54,622 nucleotides of DNA from contig JAAMPI010000182.1 of NCBI GenBank assembly GCA_013054445.1, positions 1 to 54,622 on the forward strand, in the 5' to 3' direction. The notes beneath the pieces are model-generated. The model was not told where the DNA came from. It did not search any database and saw nothing but the letters and a program-made list of their open reading frames with translations. This DNA comes from Cudoniella acicularis (lineage: Eukaryota > Ascomycota > Leotiomycetes > Helotiales > Helotiaceae). Below are positions 33,415-44,954 of this stretch, piece after piece (positions within the stretch are counted from its first letter, which is position 1; each line of letters begins with the position of its first letter). The position numbers were made by a program, and so were the translations under genes.

Positions 33415-33806
33415 TTCAATTCAACATTATTGTGTGCGATATAACCTTGTGGTTGTTTTAATAAATTGAAGTGATTATACCGGCATGAAACACGTATCAA
33501 GCTACTATTATTAATAGCATAAATACCATATACTGTGACGTATCAAACACTATTGTAAAGAGAAAGAGATCCGTCCTTAATTGTATTTTCGTCTATTCTA
33601 GTTACTGTAGTACACGTACACTTCAATCTAGTAAATATTTCGTGACATTTAAAAGTTCTTGTACAATTTTGGAAATCAAATAACTAGGAGTACACGGATA
33701 TTGAAGCGTCGGAAAGACCTGTCGCTCCTTATACTAATCAATTCGCTTTTCACTCCAGTAGCATCAGTGATGTTACATCACTCAAGGTCCTTGAGTGTAA
33801 TGTACA
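33415..33806. other. Spacer after retroelement, nothing recognised
   Basis: 392 bp of AT-rich sequence between the truncation point and the 3' end of the secreted-protein pseudogene. No gene or repeat is recognised. Confidence 0.45.
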
Positions 33807-35006
33807 TTACGAAGTTGCGGGTTTGTGTTTTTTCCCCGCAGGCGGTTTGCGGCCTTTGCCCTTGCCCTTTTTCTCTCCGTCGGTAGCAGAAGATTCTGAA
33901 GACGCCGCCTTGGGATGTTTCTTGGAGGCAGCCTCGCTGCCCTTCTTGCTACTCTTTTCGTCTTCCGAGGATTCTCCACCACTCTTATGGTGTTCCTCCT
34001 TGCCTTCCTTCTTCGTACCGGAAGACTCCCCAGCCTGATGGTGCTCGGCAGCAGCCCCCTTGCCCTCTCCCTTTTTGTCGGCCGCAGATCCTTTGTCGGC
34101 TGGAGTAAGATCCTCGTGGCCGGCGTCAACGTGGCGGGACTCAAAAAAGGTTCTCACTCCAGAACCTTCTTTGTACTTGAACAATACTCGACCCGCGGCC
34201 GTCGTTCTCAAGGTTGTGGCATCTGGGACTGGCGTTTTCTCCGTGACTACTTCTTTATTCGCTCGGTCGAGAAGCTTATAGAGTACCGTCTTTGCTATAT
34301 CTGCCTTAGGTAAGACCTTGCTAATTGCCGCCCGTATATTTTTGATCACTTTCGGAAATTCCTGTTTCCCCTCTACAAAATTTTCGGATGGGCCGTGGTC
34401 ACTCATTTGGCTTCCATGCCCTTGCTTAGACGATGTTACGCTCCTGGCGTCATCTTCGCTGAGCATTGTAGTCGGGATATAAGCAAAGATAGGGTCCTTG
34501 GCTCCCTTATCCCAATTTTCTCCCTTGAGCTGGTTGGCAAATCCCTGTAAGTTTTTTCTAACCCAGGCTCCTGCTGTGTTTTCTTCCATTTCCTAAGTTT
34601 CAAAAATGTGCTAAATCCAAACCCCATTTCTCGAATAAACAACTATTGCAGTACATCCAGTCATATCCTTAATTCCTAGTTGGAAACTAGGATCTTCTTT
34701 TCCCTCGGTCCAAAATGGTTTGAATTTGAATGTGCTGGCCTTGTCACGATTTGCGTCGAAGACTAGATTCTCGGATGGGAGTTTATCGACTTGCTTCAAA
34801 ACATATTCGTTTGCAGACGGATCGGGCGGGGTAAAGGTTCGACGAATGATTCGGGAGATAGGTGCAGAAAGACCAGAATCGAGGTCACGCTTGTACTTGG
34901 CGGCATGGCAAGTCTCCGGGCTGCATTCCGTGGGTGCTCCTTCGGCAACCAAAGAGGCAAGCAAAAGGCTTAACAGCCCGGTCAAGAAGTGACGGGTGAA
35001 AAGCAT
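33807..35006 (-). pseudogene. Secreted protein with Lys/Glu/Gly/Ser-rich tail, frame broken by two TAGs
   Basis: It starts at the ATG at 35006 with a clear signal peptide (MLFTRHFLTGLLSLLLASLV, then AEGAPT). The mature N-terminal part holds KYKRDL (a possible Kex2 site) and GIKDMTGCTAIVVYSRNGVW, a pattern seen in fungal secreted proteins of unknown function. The same frame then hits TAG at 34611-34613 and TAG at 34593-34595. It continues as EMEENTAGAWVRKNLQGFAN and AISKVLPKADIAKTVLYKL, ending in a low-complexity tail rich in K, E, G, S and H that closes with KKHKPATS. The character is continuous across the stops, so one gene is likely. Either two nonsense mutations hit it, or a 30-nt intron (GTTTGG...CTTAG) removes both, which would be unusually short. 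I favour a pseudogene but am not certain. Function is unknown; effector-like secretion is inference. Confidence 0.6.
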
Positions 35007-36140
35007 GTTGAACTTGCTTGCGGGGCCCAATAAACGAAAGGTAGATTTTGATGTAAAGCTTTGCTGCGTAGATTGCTGTTGATTTAAGCAAATTGAATGA
35101 AATGGAATGATGGTAGTTATGCTCTTTCGTTTTGTAGTTCACGGTTCGTTATATACTATCAAGAAAAAAGTGAAGGAGCTTTCCATTTTCTCCTCACGTC
35201 AATTAACACCAATCCTCATTGTTCATCTGAAGCTCCTTCAAAGACGGATTTTTTCTCAGCCTTCCACCGAGACAGATGAAAAGGTTCTCCATAGGTCAAG
35301 TTAACCAACCTGAGTTCCCGCCCGAGCATCCGCCTTCCTTCAAGGAGAGGTTCATTCGCAATGCCCTATCAAAATCTACCCCTTTTGAAGAAAAATCCAT
35401 AGACAGCCTCCTTTACGAGGAAATAATCACATTCGGTGCTCCTTCGTATTTCAGGTTAACGAGAGGACGAGACTCATTGTGGCAATATCACCTTCCAGAT
35501 TTGTTATATGAGTTTAAGTTTCTTTAAATAGTACCGTCTAAACTTAGCAGTACGTGTTTTTCCTCTCTGTCTCGCTAAGGCTACATCTCTTAACCTAGGC
35601 CTTCCGAGTAGCCATATCACAGCGAGAGAACCGTAAGAGGAACGTAAAAGCGTCAGAACGACCAAATCTCTTCATATCGAGGCTCTGAATGGGGCTGAGA
35701 ACTCTTCCGCGTGGTTCGACCACAATGAAAATTCAAAACTCCGGCTTGCCAACCTGCCCGATCGTTCACGGAGGATGTGGGATAGCGGTTTCAGGTGTAA
35801 ACTTCACCGGAGTGCAATATCCTGATCTGTACCCCGATTTCAATAGGAGTTGATACGAAATTCGTCTTTGCAGTGAGGAAGGATAAAATCACGTGAGCTG
35901 CCCCCCTTTTTAAAGTACCGACGTTGCCCCGAACCAGCACAATTATATATTCGGTAATATGGAGTTGTGCAGTGCCAAGACATGTCATATTTTATTTTGC
36001 GCTCTGTAAAGTAGCGTGGCCATGAAAAAGACCATCGCTCTTGGCACTATTGTATTGGAACTGTCTAGAGAATATCGGAGAATGATCATCGCGATTCCTG
36101 CCATTGTATCATGCATAAAACAGCTACCTGTAGCAATTCC
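35007..36140. other. Intergenic with one unrecognised ORF
   Basis: 1.13 kb. A plus ORF at 35276-35527 (starting MKRFSIGQVNQPEFPPEHPP, 83 residues) has protein-like composition, but no family is recognised and no introns can be placed. It may be a gene fragment or chance. Nothing else is seen. Confidence 0.4.
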
Positions 36141-37505
36141 TTACGAGGTTTGGTAGAAAGCCGTAACAGGTGCTACCCACCAATTTTGGTTGATCTGGTA
36201 AGACAAGCCAGGCATGGGAGCTTTGAGCTCCTTATTTGTCAATCCCGACTCTGCCGGAACTCCTTGAAAGCGCTGTGCGATCCAATCCATCCATAACCAC
36301 TGACAACTGGTCATCCCTCCGATGTGTGATGCACCACTAACTCGCACATACTCAATTGAAGTTTCTGGATACAACTTTGCAGTCTTTTCCACTGCAGCCG
36401 TCGTCAAATTATAGCCCAATGTGACATCGGCTTCTCCATGGATCACTAATAAAGGCGCCGAGATGGCCTTTCCTCCATTTTCAACAATATTTTGATAATT
36501 CTGAACAAATGGGTTATTTTCCCAGCCAGGTTTCGTAAGCTGATAACCCTTGAGAAGTGACACAGTTGTTGCAGTATCTCCACCAATTTGCTGACTCAAA
36601 GCAAGTCTCTCCACACCATCAGGCGTAAGTATGTCTGAAACATTGAAGTTCGGAAACATGATTTGGATACTAGGTGCAACAGCCACAGCAACGAGTGAGC
36701 TTAATTGATCGGCCAGATTGATGAAGTTCGTGACAGGTGAAATAGCAATGGCCCCTAAATACCCATCCACGGGCTCAATAGCTTGGCGTTGGGCTGCCGC
36801 CCACGCAGCCCCTCCGCCTTGTGAGTGGCCAGCAATAACAAATGATTTCGAGAGCTCCGGAAAGGCGGTTTGTGCTGCCTCTACTGAATAAAAGATATCG
36901 CTTGCTTGACTGGGTCCAGTAAGGTATTCGTGGATAATATCTTTCCCAGAGGCATCCTTGGAAATACCGAGTCCCGCGTAATCTGTACCAACAACAACAT
37001 AGCCCTGAAGAGCTAACTGGAAAGGTGCAAAGTAATGGTTCCAAAGAGTTTTTACGTGGGAAGGTGCGCAATTTGGACCAGAACCGCTCGTTCCGTGAGC
37101 CCAGGCTACGACTTGGTATCCGTCTGAAGCCGAGCGTGCGGTATGGGGCCAGAGGATATAGGCTGAGGCTGGTACCAAAGAGCCATTGAATGTCTTAGAC
37201 TGGTAGACGAATCGTGATAATGCAGTAGCGGGAGGTAAAGTGTAAAGGGATGTATTTGTATTTTTTTCCAATTTTAAAAGTGTCCCGGCAGAGGCTGACG
37301 CAGTTGACTCCTCAATTGAATACCAAGGATCATCTAGTACGGAGCCATTAGCCCACAATGTCCGCTCAAATGCTAGGGCGGCTTGGGTTGAACTGGACAA
37401 AGTAGTGTTGTTGGCGGCAAGGACTGGAGAAGTCAAGGATATGATGGCCTCCAAGAAGAGAGCCACAGAAAGAGAATGCATTTTAAATAGCTTTGGGATG
37501 AGCAT
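36141..37505 (-). CDS. Secretory lipase (LIP family, alpha/beta hydrolase)
   Basis: Intronless frame of 454 codons. It begins with a signal peptide (MHSLSVALFLEAIISLTSPV plus LA if the second ATG at 37481 is used; the first ATG at 37505 adds eight residues). The alpha/beta-hydrolase core reads VVAWAHGTSGSGPNC (oxyanion region), VVVGTDYAGLG, and the nucleophile elbow AGHSQGGGAAW. The acid is probably in HGEADVTLGYN, and the base in SGASHIGGM. These match the fungal secretory lipase family (Candida LIP type), which hydrolyses extracellular triacylglycerols or esters. Several N-glycosylation sequons (NNTT, NTSL, NGSL, NVSD, NLTT) support secretion. There are no breaks and the length is normal. 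Confidence 0.92.
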   Translation of the reverse strand: MLIPKLFKMHSLSVALFLEAIISLTSPVLAANNTTLSSSTQAALAFERTLWANGSVLDDPWYSIEESTASASAGTLLKLEKNTNTSLYTLPPATALSRFVYQSKTFNGSLVPASAYILWPHTARSASDGYQVVAWAHGTSGSGPNCAPSHVKTLWNHYFAPFQLALQGYVVVGTDYAGLGISKDASGKDIIHEYLTGPSQASDIFYSVEAAQTAFPELSKSFVIAGHSQGGGAAWAAAQRQAIEPVDGYLGAIAISPVTNFINLADQLSSLVAVAVAPSIQIMFPNFNVSDILTPDGVERLALSQQIGGDTATTVSLLKGYQLTKPGWENNPFVQNYQNIVENGGKAISAPLLVIHGEADVTLGYNLTTAAVEKTAKLYPETSIEYVRVSGASHIGGMTSCQWLWMDWIAQRFQGVPAESGLTNKELKAPMPGLSYQINQNWWVAPVTAFYQTS

Positions 37506-38822
37506 TTGTTAATGGTGTTCCGGATTTTTGTGTCTCCAAATGAGAAAAGAATGGCGTGGATGAAGTATCAGACTACGATTTACGGTACCTAGCGACTTTC
37601 CCCCGCCGGTTTTTCTAACAATAATTCAACGAACGGCGGGTCGTCAACAATTTAATTTGCGAATTAATTTGAGAAAGATGCTCAGAGGGGAGAATGCCGG
37701 TTATTGGAAGTTACGCCCGGGAAACGTGCGGTAAGCACGCCTGCCGACCCCACTCACATTAGGCACATTACCGGCTTTCTAGGCAGCGTAATTTCTTCAC
37801 CAGCATGCTGTAATTTTCTAATGTGACTGGTGCTCCCATTTGGCACAATTTCGAGTCCTCAACTATGCCTCTCTTGTCGGTTCAATAATCTCTGTCCGTT
37901 CTATGTCGGAGCTATTTCTCTGACCTTTCAAGCATCTGCTTCGCGAAGTGGAACAAAACACTTGAACACTTGAAAAGTATTAAACAATAACGAATTTAAT
38001 AAATTAATTCCGAGTGAATATTATTGGGATCAGAATCCATATTAAGGAGAACTTAATTTATTTCCAATAATTCCTCGCTATAGCAGGGTTATTTCGAAGT
38101 GCTGGGGGTGAGTAGTTAGCACGTGCCGCTTGACTCTTGCGAGGGACAACCAAAAGTAGCCAATTCCAGCTACAGCGACCAGAAGAAGAATAAATATTTT
38201 TCGAATGTATAGAGCTGTGCGCTCGAACAAAAAAGAGAAACAGGCACGATTCTGCACAATCAGTCACGTTAGAAATCGCGGTGTGCTGGTCCTCGCACCC
38301 ACAACACGACAAGGTTTGCTGGCGATTTGCATGTTGTTTCTACTTTTATGAGGATTAAATATGGCTGAACATTTTCTTTAAAGACATCCACATTTAATTC
38401 TAAATTAAATAGAATGAGACAATAAGATGAGTGCACTTGCAATTGCGAAGTTGTCAACCATTTCCCAGGAACACAGGTAGAGGGGTAATCATACAGCGGT
38501 CCGTACGACATCGTTCGCCCAGAACACTTCGAAGAACAATTATCCTATTATAGATATATGTGATTAAAAGGCATGAATTATGACAGATTTTGTACTGAAT
38601 TATTTATTAAGTACATAATTCTTAATTTAAATTTGTATTTATTTGGTTGTTTTGAAGTGTTTCGGGTACTTTGTAGTCCCTCAAATCAGGCCGCCGAGGG
38701 GTCAAAGTTCAGTAACATTGCTTCTTGCTCAAAAGTATCATGAACCAATGAAATACGCAAATGAATTAGGTGCTTGTGAAACTCATTTCGAGGAATCGCT
38801 TGCTTTTTGCTTGAGTTGCTTC
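37506..38822. other. Intergenic, nothing recognised
   Basis: 1.3 kb between two minus-strand genes. It holds the lipase promoter at the left end and is AT-rich from 37960 to 38650. The short ORFs (38058-38312, 38269-38511, 38643-39005) are overlapping or antisense to the SET gene. Confidence 0.5.
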
Positions 38823-41281
38823 TCACTCACTCCTCATAATCTCCTCCATACCAACATCGCACCCCGCAAGCACAACAAATATTCTCTTCGCAGCCGTCTC
38901 ACACTGTACCTTCATATTCTCATCACCCAAAGCCTCAAACCCCTCCGCCGCAATCCTCAACGCATTAAAGCTTTCCGTATTCACAATCCCCGTCTCCCAA
39001 TCTAGCACCAACTTCCCCTCCTCCCGAACTAAGTCCACAAACCCAAAATTCCGCAATACCTCTAACGCGTACTTCAGCATCTTCACGTAATTCTTCGCAT
39101 ATCGATGCGCTTCCATGAGGCATATCCCCGGATGAACGAGCAGTAATCTAGGTAAAGTAGCATAAACTTCCGGTTCATGAAGATCCTCAAGTTTTTTCGT
39201 AAGTCGTTCAATTTGCTTCACCGCTGCCGGCTGAAGTTTATTACTCTTAGGAACTTTAAGCACTTCAGTCTTGATCTTCTGTGCCAGATCTCTCCGCTTA
39301 TGATGCATAACATCAGGACTAGCCTTCTCCCCCTCACACAAGCGACAACTGCATTCAAAATCCCAATTATTCGGGAACATTTTCCTGCGGTACGTACAAG
39401 AGGCGTCCGGAGTGATGTATTGCTGTGTTAGTTCTGTGCCTGAGGGAATGGGATAGAGAGCGCGGATGATCATCATGTCGCCGATGAAGGCGCGGGTGCA
39501 GTTGGGAAGGCAGGAATGGTTGAGGTAGGCGGCTTTGGTCCAGATGCCGATGCTGAGGTGGGTTTCTGGGAGCGGGGTGTTGCGTTTAAGGAGATGGCGG
39601 GAGAGACGGGGGCTGCCAAAGCAGTTTTTGAGACGGATTGCTTCGGCGAGGAATCTGTGGTTTGTTAGGTTGCGTTGGAAAGGGGGAGAAAAGGGGACAA
39701 ACGCATCAACGATTGGAACGCCATCTACAATGCTTCCTTCTTTTCTAGATCTGACATACTCACCGCCATCAAGATCGTAGAACCTCGAGTTTAAGTGCTG
39801 ATTCTTGTACAGGTCCTGAACTAACTGGAGATACACAGCAGCTTGTGCAGATTTATTGGTCCGAGAATTGTTGTTGAAATTATACAGAACCATGTCGTTA
39901 ACCTCGTCTTCAGCAGCATAGCAATCAGGAAGACAGAATGCCTTTTCGCAGAGAATAATTTTACCAGCTTCGATATCCCTCGTTGAAAAAAGACCACGAC
40001 CTTTATGCTCCGTGATTCCAACTTTCACATTTTTGCTAAAATCAGCGTGATCGAGGTGGACATGCTTCTCAGACAGCGCCGCAACCATCTTTCTAAAGTC
40101 ATAGTTTCCGAGTTCTTCTTCATCAATACGCGCGAGGGTGCGATTGTGATCTTTCCTGGCTTTGGCGTCTCTTGGTGAAAGTTCAAGTGCCTTTGCAAAA
40201 TATTCTTTGCTTTCGGTATAGTTTCTGAGCTCATAAGCTGCCCGTCCGGCTGTGTAGAAAGCCTTTGCGTCTGTGGGGTTCCCTGAACATGATGAAAGAG
40301 CATCCTGTTTGGCGTTCTCAAAGCGCTCTGCTGTGAGATTTGCAAATGCTCGTTTCCGGAGCGAGTCTTTTAGGAAGCTTTCATCCTTGACTTGCCCGTC
40401 GATTGCTTGCGTGTAGCTGGGTATCAGAAAATTAGTAGGGAACGAAAATAGAGCTGAAACCTGTAACAAAAGGAGAGGCTCCCTGTCTGGACTTCTAGAC
40501 TAGGCCAGTTCTTGGTGAAAATGGTGCTCGGAAACTAGGATACATGTGATTGAAACTTACCACTCAATCGCAGAAGTATATTTCCTCTCCAAATACGCCT
40601 TATCCCCGGCCGCTTTCCACTCCAAAGGCGTGATCTCCTTCTTTTCGGCCACAAACTGCATAATCATCGAAACAGCAGGATCATCACCCCTCAACACAGC
40701 AATATCAGAAGGGTGATCTACCCGAATTACATACCCCGAATCTTCGCTAAACTGCACATATGGTTCTTTGATTGCAACTGTGCTATTTTGAGGAAGACTG
40801 GACCTCGAGCTTCGCCGATAATCGTCATGAAATGCCAAAATGAGAACGGCTACATTTCCACTCTCTTCTTGGATGATGGTGATGGTCTCGGAGAACTCGT
40901 ATGCTGGTGTGATTGTCGTTGCTGTTATGAAACTTCCACGGTGGTGAGTTTCAAGTTTTAGGTCTTCGAGTGAGATCTGGGGCGCTCGTCAGAAACAAAC
41001 TATATAAATGTAAGTCGTCTGCTTGATACTTTTCGAAGTTGGTCAAGTGGAACGGTTGATGGCGAATATGCACTCGGTATGACGATCTGCTTGACTGCAC
41101 TGGCTTGCGAGCATCCTTGGATATGCTGGATATTTTGATAATGCCTTCGAAGTAAATCTTCCTGTGTATGTTTTCGTGACGGGGTTTCCCCTGATAGCGA
41201 GCACGATACCTTGTGCGTCAGTTGCTGTTTATCGGGCGATATCTCGTATGAGTTCACGACTTCATCTGTGTTTTCCGTCAT
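38823..41281 (-). CDS. TPR- and SET-domain protein (SMYD-like methyltransferase family)
   Basis: Three exons (41281-41030, 40976-40561, 40416-38823; introns 53 and 144 nt) join in frame into 753 residues. The N-terminal region (RREDLLRR-like helix, LDQLRKISLEDLKLETHHRG) precedes a beta-rich segment. TPR helices follow (AAGDKAYLERKYTSAIECYT, AFYTAGRAAYELRNYTESKE). The SET domain contains GRGLFSTRDIEAGKII, the cofactor/substrate motif YLNHSCLPNCTRAF, IPSGTELTQQYI and a post-SET Cys cluster CSCRLCEG. An insert of about 130 residues splits the SET core, as in SMYD proteins. It is presumed to be an S-adenosylmethionine-dependent lysine methyltransferase of the cytosol or nucleus. The target is unknown. 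The ATG at 41281 (MTENTDEVV) is the first in-frame ATG. Confidence 0.9.
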
Positions 41282-41897
41282 TTTTCTCGAGACGTTATAA
41301 GAGTCGTTGTCTGTTGTGAGCTTCTCATAGCTTTCATAGACAATAACGCCACGGATTTGTTGCAATCTTTAAATGTGGAAGAAGAAAAGTCTCGTGCTCA
41401 AACATCAGAAATATAGATAACACGAAGCAGTCCAGAGAAATATATATGAAACCCGTGACACTTAACTCAGAGCCGACGGCAAAAAGAGGAAGAACACAAT
41501 GATTGGCTTGTGGATAAAGTGTGTCCGGCTCGTCGTGCACTTGCATAGAAAGCAGAAATGGCCATAGTGAACTTGTTCACGATTTCTGAAGTGATGCTTC
41601 CTTGATCAAATCGATTAGTTTTCTTGTGCAAAAACTCCATGATACTAGTAAGCTCAGATCAATACAGTCAAGGAGGATAAAAGGGGTTTGCGGCGCTGGC
41701 CTGATTGGCTCGTGTAATAACCAAGGGTAAATTGGTCAGCCGCTAGGCATCACCCCAGGAAGTAGCGTTCTAAGGACGAGGAGAGAGGCTGCTCGTTGAT
41801 CCTGAACTACTCTAACATTAGGAAGGTGCCTTGAAGCAGCTTGACAATACCTTCCGCGCCGTTCTGAAAGCCGCATCTGCAACATTACCGGGACGAG
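41282..41897. other. Divergent intergenic region
   Basis: 616 bp between the SET gene start and the HET pseudogene start. It probably holds both promoters. No other feature is recognised. Confidence 0.5.
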
Positions 41898-44042
41898 ATG
41901 GACGTGACTATAATGACTTCCCCAAATTCTCCCAACGAGCCTACCGATGATTCAGCTATGATCGGAAATTCAGACTTGTGCGATAAATGCAATTATATGT
42001 TTAGAGCATACATTTCCCAGGAGAAGTCACACATGAAAACATTTTTTTCGATACGAATTCCAATCGAGGAAACCGCAGCTCAAGGCTGCACCCTCTGTAT
42101 TGTGCTGCAGGCTGAGATAACTCGACAACGAAACGGAAAAGTTTGAAGCAAAAACCGACAATACCCAATTTGTTCAAGACTATAGCTTAACAGGAAATAC
42201 CGGGATGGGTATACATTTTTGTATAAGAAAGCAGCTGAAGTTTCTCGCAAAAATTCCTGGCATGGTATAGAGATGACGCTTAAATTAAAGGGTGCAGAGT
42301 GTAGGGATATTTTTGGCGTTGAAAGAATACTAGTTGACCTATTCCAGGGATCAGAGATGTTGCAGTGGCCGCGGAGAATTCGACTTCATCTGCAAAAAGT
42401 CTCGAATTAGCGAAAAACTGGCCTCTTGAATGTTCAAACCTACATAGGAGATGCCAAGCACAACACAGTATTTTGCCAAATCGTTTGATAGACCTCGGAC
42501 TAAGTGGGAGTCAAGATCCCCATTTAGTCATGGGGGAAGATGTAGAGGTTGGTGCACGTTATGCCACTCTTAGTCATTACTGGGGAGGAATAGTGCCTTT
42601 GCGCTTGTTGATGGATAATTACTCCTCGATGAGGAACGCCATCCCGTTCAGCAATCTCTCGGACCTTCAGGAAGCAATCACAGTTGCAAGGCAGTTAGAT
42701 ATTAGATATTTGTGGATAGACTCACTATGTATTATCCAGGATAGTGTCTTAGACCGGCAGAAGGAATCGGCTTCCATGGGCGACATTTACAGCAATGGAA
42801 TCCTCAACATATGCGCTACCGCTGCTACTAACGGATCAATGGACCTCTTCCGAGACCGACTTCATGCCTTGGTGGAACCCATCAAGGTCTACCTGCCTCT
42901 TGAAGATGCTACTAACCCATGGTTCTATATTTGGGATAGAAGTTATTATCAAAAGGGAGTAGAAGATACTCCTCTCAACCATCGAGCGTGGGTTTGCCAG
43001 GAACAATTTCTGTCTTCCTGCAATCTTCATTTCGGAGAAAATCAGATTTTCTGGGAGTGTCGCACAGAAGATTACTCAGAATCGTTCCCTAGCGGAAATC
43101 CAGCTGCGATAAATTCAAAAATAAAAGGATGGTTGTCGTCGAGAAAACTAGGCCTCTATCCCGTGGAGAGAGATCAGTGGCTTGGTGGGGGAAAGGCAGC
43201 GTGGGACACTCTCCTCGAGAGGTACACGTCTGCAAATCTAACTTATAGCGGAGATAAGCTAGTAGCTCTAGCTGAAATAGCTAGAAGGTGGGAAGCAGTC
43301 TGGCACAGGAAGTATATCGCTGGGTTGTGGGAAAATCATCTGCCAGCTGATCTTCTTTGGTTTGTCAATCCTGAAAGATATTCGAGCCATAGATATGGAG
43401 AACGCAGCTATACAGCCCCTTCGTAGTCATGGGCTTCTCTGGAGGGCGAAATCATACCCTTTAGATATATTAACAACCCTAATAATTCCTATACGGCAAA
43501 GTTTCTGACAGCACAGCTTGACTACATTAGTGAAGACCAATGCGGTGCAGTTAAGAGCGGTGCTTTGACATTGCAAGTATATCTTGCAAGGGGGGGGGGG
43601 GGGTTGGGGACTTGATAAAGACTGCGACTGGCGCGATGGGTATAGGATTGCCTTGACTGTGGTAACATCTCAAAACATTGAGCGATTCGAAGCTTTGTGT
43701 CTCTACCCCTTCCCCGATGCGGATAAGGATGAATACATGGATTTTGTGAGGGCTTTAAACTGCAATAAACTTCAGTAGCCCGTGTTTCTTTTGCCCATTT
43801 GCGTGAATAACCTCGGAAATATAGAAGGATTGGTAGTCGAAGCCACGGGAAAGAATAAAGGAGAGTTTCGGAGGGTTGGGGTGTTCGAACTTCCAGATGA
43901 GCGCTTAAATGTAGAGAGGCACGGGTACATCGAAAGGTTCTGGGAAAGCTGCAAACACGTCAGTTTGAACGCAGAGGAACACGGACTGGAAATCCCACGA
44001 GACCCAAATCATGGCTTACCACATACTATCACTCTAGTTTGA
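41898..44042 (+). pseudogene. HET-domain (heterokaryon incompatibility) protein, multiply broken
   Basis: HET proteins trigger cell death upon non-self recognition during hyphal fusion. It starts at the ATG at 41898. The N-terminal part shows LCDKCNYMFRAYIS and GCTLCIVLQAEI, then stops at 42144-42146. The same frame resumes with KKAAEVSRKNSWHGIEM, and near 42360 the reading shifts to another frame carrying the HET core: YATLSHYWGG, LQEAITVARQLDIRYLWIDS, LCIIQD, MGDIYSNGILNICATAA and NHRAWVCQEQFL. A TAG at 43424-43426 replaces the first Trp of the APSWSWAS box. A run of 14 Gs (43590-43603) then forces another frame change into WGLDKDCDWRDGYRIALT. TAG at 43776-43778 interrupts before VFLLPICVN and NIEGLVVEATGKNKGEFRRV, ending at 44042. 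Multiple lesions make it non-functional. The G run might instead be a sequencing error, but the Trp-to-stop change is independent of it. Confidence 0.88.
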
Positions 44043-44609
44043 GGGAATGATCGCTAGTCGACGGCGCAGAATTTGGGATATGGTCATTTCCTCATCATCG
44101 GCGACTCGGAAGGCTTTCCCACGGATTCAAGAATATTGCGAAGTGGTTCACACGTGGTACAGTGTCTAGCAAACAGTGGGAGCATGTGTTCGTATGAGAA
44201 AAATGTGATTTCTGCAGAGGCGGCCTATCACGATTGAAGGGAATTCCAGAGAGCGACAGGTGGATGTTCACGAAAGATCGCGATGTATTCTGACTTGGAA
44301 GACTTATTTGGCTCAAATGCGATGTATTCGATTAGAAAGACGGATTTGTTTGGCTCGAGCTGAAAGGCCGTCGTTCTGATTGCCAATGTCCTCCGCGTTG
44401 AGCAATTAGCTCCCTATATTCCTAGATTTCTAGACACCCAGTCCGGCACTGCCCTCAATAATCCATCCCATGACTTGGTCGAATATCCCCCAAATTCATC
44501 TTCCGGTGGGCAAAACCATGTCTGCTAAGGCTTTGCTTATATGCGTATTTATCATCCATTTTTATCCCGACCAAGGAATGAACACCATATACTCGGACGT
44601 AGATAATAT
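44043..44609. other. Intergenic with an imperfect 39-bp duplication
   Basis: 567 bp. Two adjacent units beginning GCGATGTATTC at 44280 and 44319, and both ending in a TTTGGCTC word, form an imperfect tandem duplication (44280-44357). No gene is recognised. Confidence 0.5.
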
Positions 44610-44954
44610 CTACCAATATCGTCTGCGCAGAGATCGGACTGGGCCTATAGACTTGCGTCCAAACGTAAAGGCAAGGCAGAAGACGAGGAGGGCGATGCAG
44701 ACAACCGGTATGACGAGGATAGTAATCATTGGCTGAATTGCTCTGAGCTCTGCTGCATTCTCTGCATCGGTGTTATTGACTTTCGAGACAGGAGCCTGCA
44801 GAGCTGTTGTGGCAGCGCTGACGATCGTTGTGAATGTGGGAATAGCGGCTTGAGTGATGATGGTGGCGGCCAACTGTTGAGTTGCCATTTCGGATTGGAC
44901 TCCTGTAGCGAGGAGGAGAGAGGGCATGAGGAAAGGCATGATGATTGATGACAT
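44610..44954 (-). CDS. Small predicted membrane protein (hypothetical)
   Basis: A 114-residue frame from an ATG at 44954. The first 20 residues are hydrophobic (MSSIIMPFLMPSLLLATGVQ) and look like a signal peptide or anchor. Next is an Ala/Thr-rich stretch with one sequon (NNTD), then a strong transmembrane helix (MITILVIPVVCIALLVFCLA) and a short basic tail (GRKSIGPVRSLRRRYW) of cytosolic type. The layout is that of a type I single-pass protein or a GPI-like surface protein remnant. No domain is recognised. Composition and the paired hydrophobic segments favour a real gene, but an unseen intron cannot be ruled out. Confidence 0.5.
   Translation of the reverse strand: MSSIIMPFLMPSLLLATGVQSEMATQQLAATIITQAAIPTFTTIVSAATTALQAPVSKVNNTDAENAAELRAIQPMITILVIPVVCIALLVFCLAFTFGRKSIGPVRSLRRRYW

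Noticed and set aside
33823..34313. Plus-strand ORFs with hydrophobic, Ser/Leu-rich composition
   Set aside because: They are antisense to the Lys/Glu/Gly-rich tail of the secreted protein.
35276..35527. Plus ORF starting MKRFSIGQVNQPEF
   Set aside because: It is only 83 codons with no recognised family or splice context. It is mentioned in the intergenic entry but not called as a gene.
8383..44042. Reading TAG/TAA as glutamine (codon reassignment) to explain the in-frame stops
   Set aside because: Intact genes in the same window end normally with TAG, TAA and TGA, and the broken genes also contain TGA, frameshifts and a Trp-to-stop change.
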